This document shows, piece by piece, positions 62,734-64,000 of a DNA stretch of 64,000 nt; the first letter of the stretch is position 1; each line of letters starts with the position of its first letter. Source of the stretch: JADLDB01 sp040752975 (GTDB lineage: Bacteria > Myxococcota > Myxococcia > Myxococcales > Myxococcaceae). Where the stretch lies: assembly GCA_040752975.1 (NCBI GenBank), contig JBFMHF010000009.1:1-64000 (forward strand), in the 5' to 3' direction. Made by a program: the position numbers and the translations under genes. Under the pieces are notes generated by a model. The model did no database searches and had not been told where the DNA came from. It saw only the letters and a list, made by a program, of their open reading frames with translations.

Positions 62734-64000
62734 GTGGCTGTTCCTCTCACACTCAAGGTCTTCAAGGGCGAGCAGCTGGTCGCCGAGAAGGACTACGACC
62801 GCGACATCATCAAGATCGGTCGGCTGTCCTCGGCCCACCTCTGCCTCGACGACGAGAAGGTCTCCCGCATCCACTCGGTGATCGAGGTCGCCCCCGACGG
62901 CGCCCTGTCCATCATCGACATGGGCAGCGTGGAGGGCACCTTCGTCAACGGCAAGCGCGTCAACAAGGGCACGCTGCAGTTCGGCGACGAGATCAAGATC
63001 GGCAACACGACGATCAAGGTCGACAAGGCCGGCGCCTCCGTCGCTCCCTCCGTCGCGCCCGTCGCGGCCGTGCCTGACGCCGCCACCGTACAGGTCGCCG
63101 CGCCCGCGGTCCAGGCGCCTCCCGCGCCCGTCGCCCAGGCCATCGCGGCCGCCGTTCCTGCGCCGATGCCCGTACCCGTACCGGACGCCGCGCCGCCTCC
63201 GCCTCCCGTGCAGGACGAGCAGACCGGCGCCGCCGTCCGGGGCCGCCCTCGCCGTCGCAAGGGCACCGGTCCGCTGGGCGTCGAGCTCCGCTTCCTCTGG
63301 GGTGACCAGATGGTGGGCGAGTTCTTCCTCCACCCTGGCGTCACCCGCACCTTCAAGGTCGGGAGCATGAAGGGCGTCGACTTCGAGATGGGCGACTCCC
63401 TCTTCGGCGGGCCGTCCTTCGACGTGGTGCGCGTCGGGCCGGCCGGCGCCCAGCTGCGCTTCACCTCGAAGATGAAGGGCGAGCTGCAGCGCCGCTTCGG
63501 CGACGAGACGATGACGCTCGACGAGGCGAAGAAGCGCGGCGTCGCGTCCAGTGATGGCGACGCCTACTCCATCACCCTGGCCAACGACGACTTCGCCTGG
63601 GTCGATCTCGGGGGCGTGGTGGTCGAGGTCTTCTTCCAGCCCGCGCCCAAGCCCGTGCTGGTGCCCTTCAGCGAGGCCGTCGACTTCACCGTCCTCAACA
63701 TCTTCCTGGTGTGCTTCTTCCTCGGGGCGCTCTTCGTCATCAGCGCCGCCAACCGGGACGCAGAGGGCGAGGCCTTCGACGACGAGCTCAACTCCAACCA
63801 GGCGCGCATCGCCAAGCTGCTCATCAAGCCGCCCGAGAAGAACCCGATCCTCCAGAAGTTCGAGAAGCAGAAGAAGGACTCGGGGGAGATCGCCCAGAAG
63901 CACAAGGGCGACGAGGGCCAGATGGGCAAGAAGGACGCGCCCAAGCGCTCGGCCCACGCGGCGCCCAAGGGCGATCCCAACAACAAGGATCAGGCCCGCT
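62734..64000 (+). CDS. FHA-domain membrane protein, GltG-like (C-terminus outside window)
   Basis: The frame starts at GTG 62734, with AGGAGG upstream, and stays open to the window edge (422 residues visible). Residues ~5-90 are a forkhead-associated domain: IIKIGRLSSAHL, then KVSRIHSVIEV and GTFVNGKRVNKG, all phosphothreonine-binding landmarks. An Ala/Pro/Val linker, a second basic-start domain (~180-300; ELRFLWGDQMVGEFFLHPGV) and one membrane helix (~315-338; LNIFLVCFFLGALFVISA) follow. The visible end is Lys/Glu-rich. This order resembles GltG of the Myxococcus gliding (Agl-Glt) complex, which ends in a TonB-like domain. The name is by architecture and memory, not alignment. Confidence 0.82.
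   Translation, partial: MAVPLTLKVFKGEQLVAEKDYDRDIIKIGRLSSAHLCLDDEKVSRIHSVIEVAPDGALSIIDMGSVEGTFVNGKRVNKGTLQFGDEIKIGNTTIKVDKAGASVAPSVAPVAAVPDAATVQVAAPAVQAPPAPVAQAIAAAVPAPMPVPVPDAAPPPPPVQDEQTGAAVRGRPRRRKGTGPLGVELRFLWGDQMVGEFFLHPGVTRTFKVGSMKGVDFEMGDSLFGGPSFDVVRVGPAGAQLRFTSKMKGELQRRFGDETMTLDEAKKRGVASSDGDAYSITLANDDFAWVDLGGVVVEVFFQPAPKPVLVPFSEAVDFTVLNIFLVCFFLGALFVISAANRDAEGEAFDDELNSNQARIAKLLIKPPEKNPILQKFEKQKKDSGEIAQKHKGDEGQMGKKDAPKRSAHAAPKGDPNNKDQAR

Overview
The window is very GC-rich and densely packed with genes, and it looks like chromosome from a member of the Myxococcota (myxobacteria). The evidence is the protein repertoire rather than any marker gene. There are Ser/Thr kinases of the HxDVSPxN type, a receiver protein with a PATAN/DUF4388 domain, AgmX/PglI C-terminal-domain proteins, a GltG-like FHA membrane protein, MopE-type CDGKDNDC repeats, and many lipoproteins with Asp/Gly/Pro-rich linkers. 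Family or genus cannot be settled from the window alone. There is no rRNA, CRISPR array, insertion sequence or prophage. No gene-free stretch exceeds about 250 bases. The largest, 45496-45748, appears to hold a 6S RNA gene.

Left third (1-26 kb), mostly minus strand. A six-gene same-strand cluster (17338 down to 1) encodes a TPR/coiled-coil membrane protein, a MopE-repeat lipoprotein, a giant lipoprotein with 18 TIG repeats and an FG-GAP propeller, a barrel/OmpA outer-membrane protein, a PEGA-domain Ser/Thr kinase and a response regulator cut by the window edge. It looks like an uncharacterised cell-surface module with its own signalling. After a secreted protein and an orphan MoxR ATPase come a sialidase-like lipoprotein, an IgGFc-binding-domain lipoprotein, a SpoIID/LytB protein and tRNA-Cys with a good promoter.

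Middle (26-45 kb). An LCAD-type acyl-CoA dehydrogenase is followed by an unknown lipoprotein, an outer-membrane barrel, and a coupled pair of a Cys-rich lipoprotein and a periplasmic 5'-nucleotidase. Next are a Nudix hydrolase, a MazF/ribbon-helix-helix toxin-antitoxin pair with a candidate operator, an organophosphate-type MFS transporter, an unknown membrane protein and a HAD phosphatase. The pyruvate dehydrogenase operon (E1 alpha, E1 beta, E2) ends in an AgmX-type lipoprotein. 5-Formyl-THF cyclo-ligase lies directly downstream of the 6S RNA gene, the same linkage as ssrS-ygfA in gamma-proteobacteria.

Right third (45-64 kb) is housekeeping mixed with regulation. It holds a TPR protein coupled to a non-RD Ser/Thr kinase, a cysteine desulfurase coupled to a DHH phosphoesterase, and a Fic protein with a degraded catalytic motif next to selC (tRNA-Sec). 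These are followed by a TPR-zincin metallopeptidase, a single-domain response regulator and a solitary groEL under a sigma70 promoter with a CIRCE operator. Then come another AgmX-type protein, a c-type cytochrome lipoprotein, a DnaC-like ATPase with a partner, tRNA-Val and thrS. The end of the window holds an SCP2 protein, an alpha-methylacyl-CoA racemase-type enzyme, an unknown lipoprotein, a small secreted protein and the FHA membrane protein cut by the right edge.

Several neighbours are translationally coupled through 1-4 base stop/start overlaps. Because the DNA is so GC-rich, long open frames run antisense to most real genes. Choices were made on recognisable domains, signal peptides, operon packing and ribosome-binding sites.
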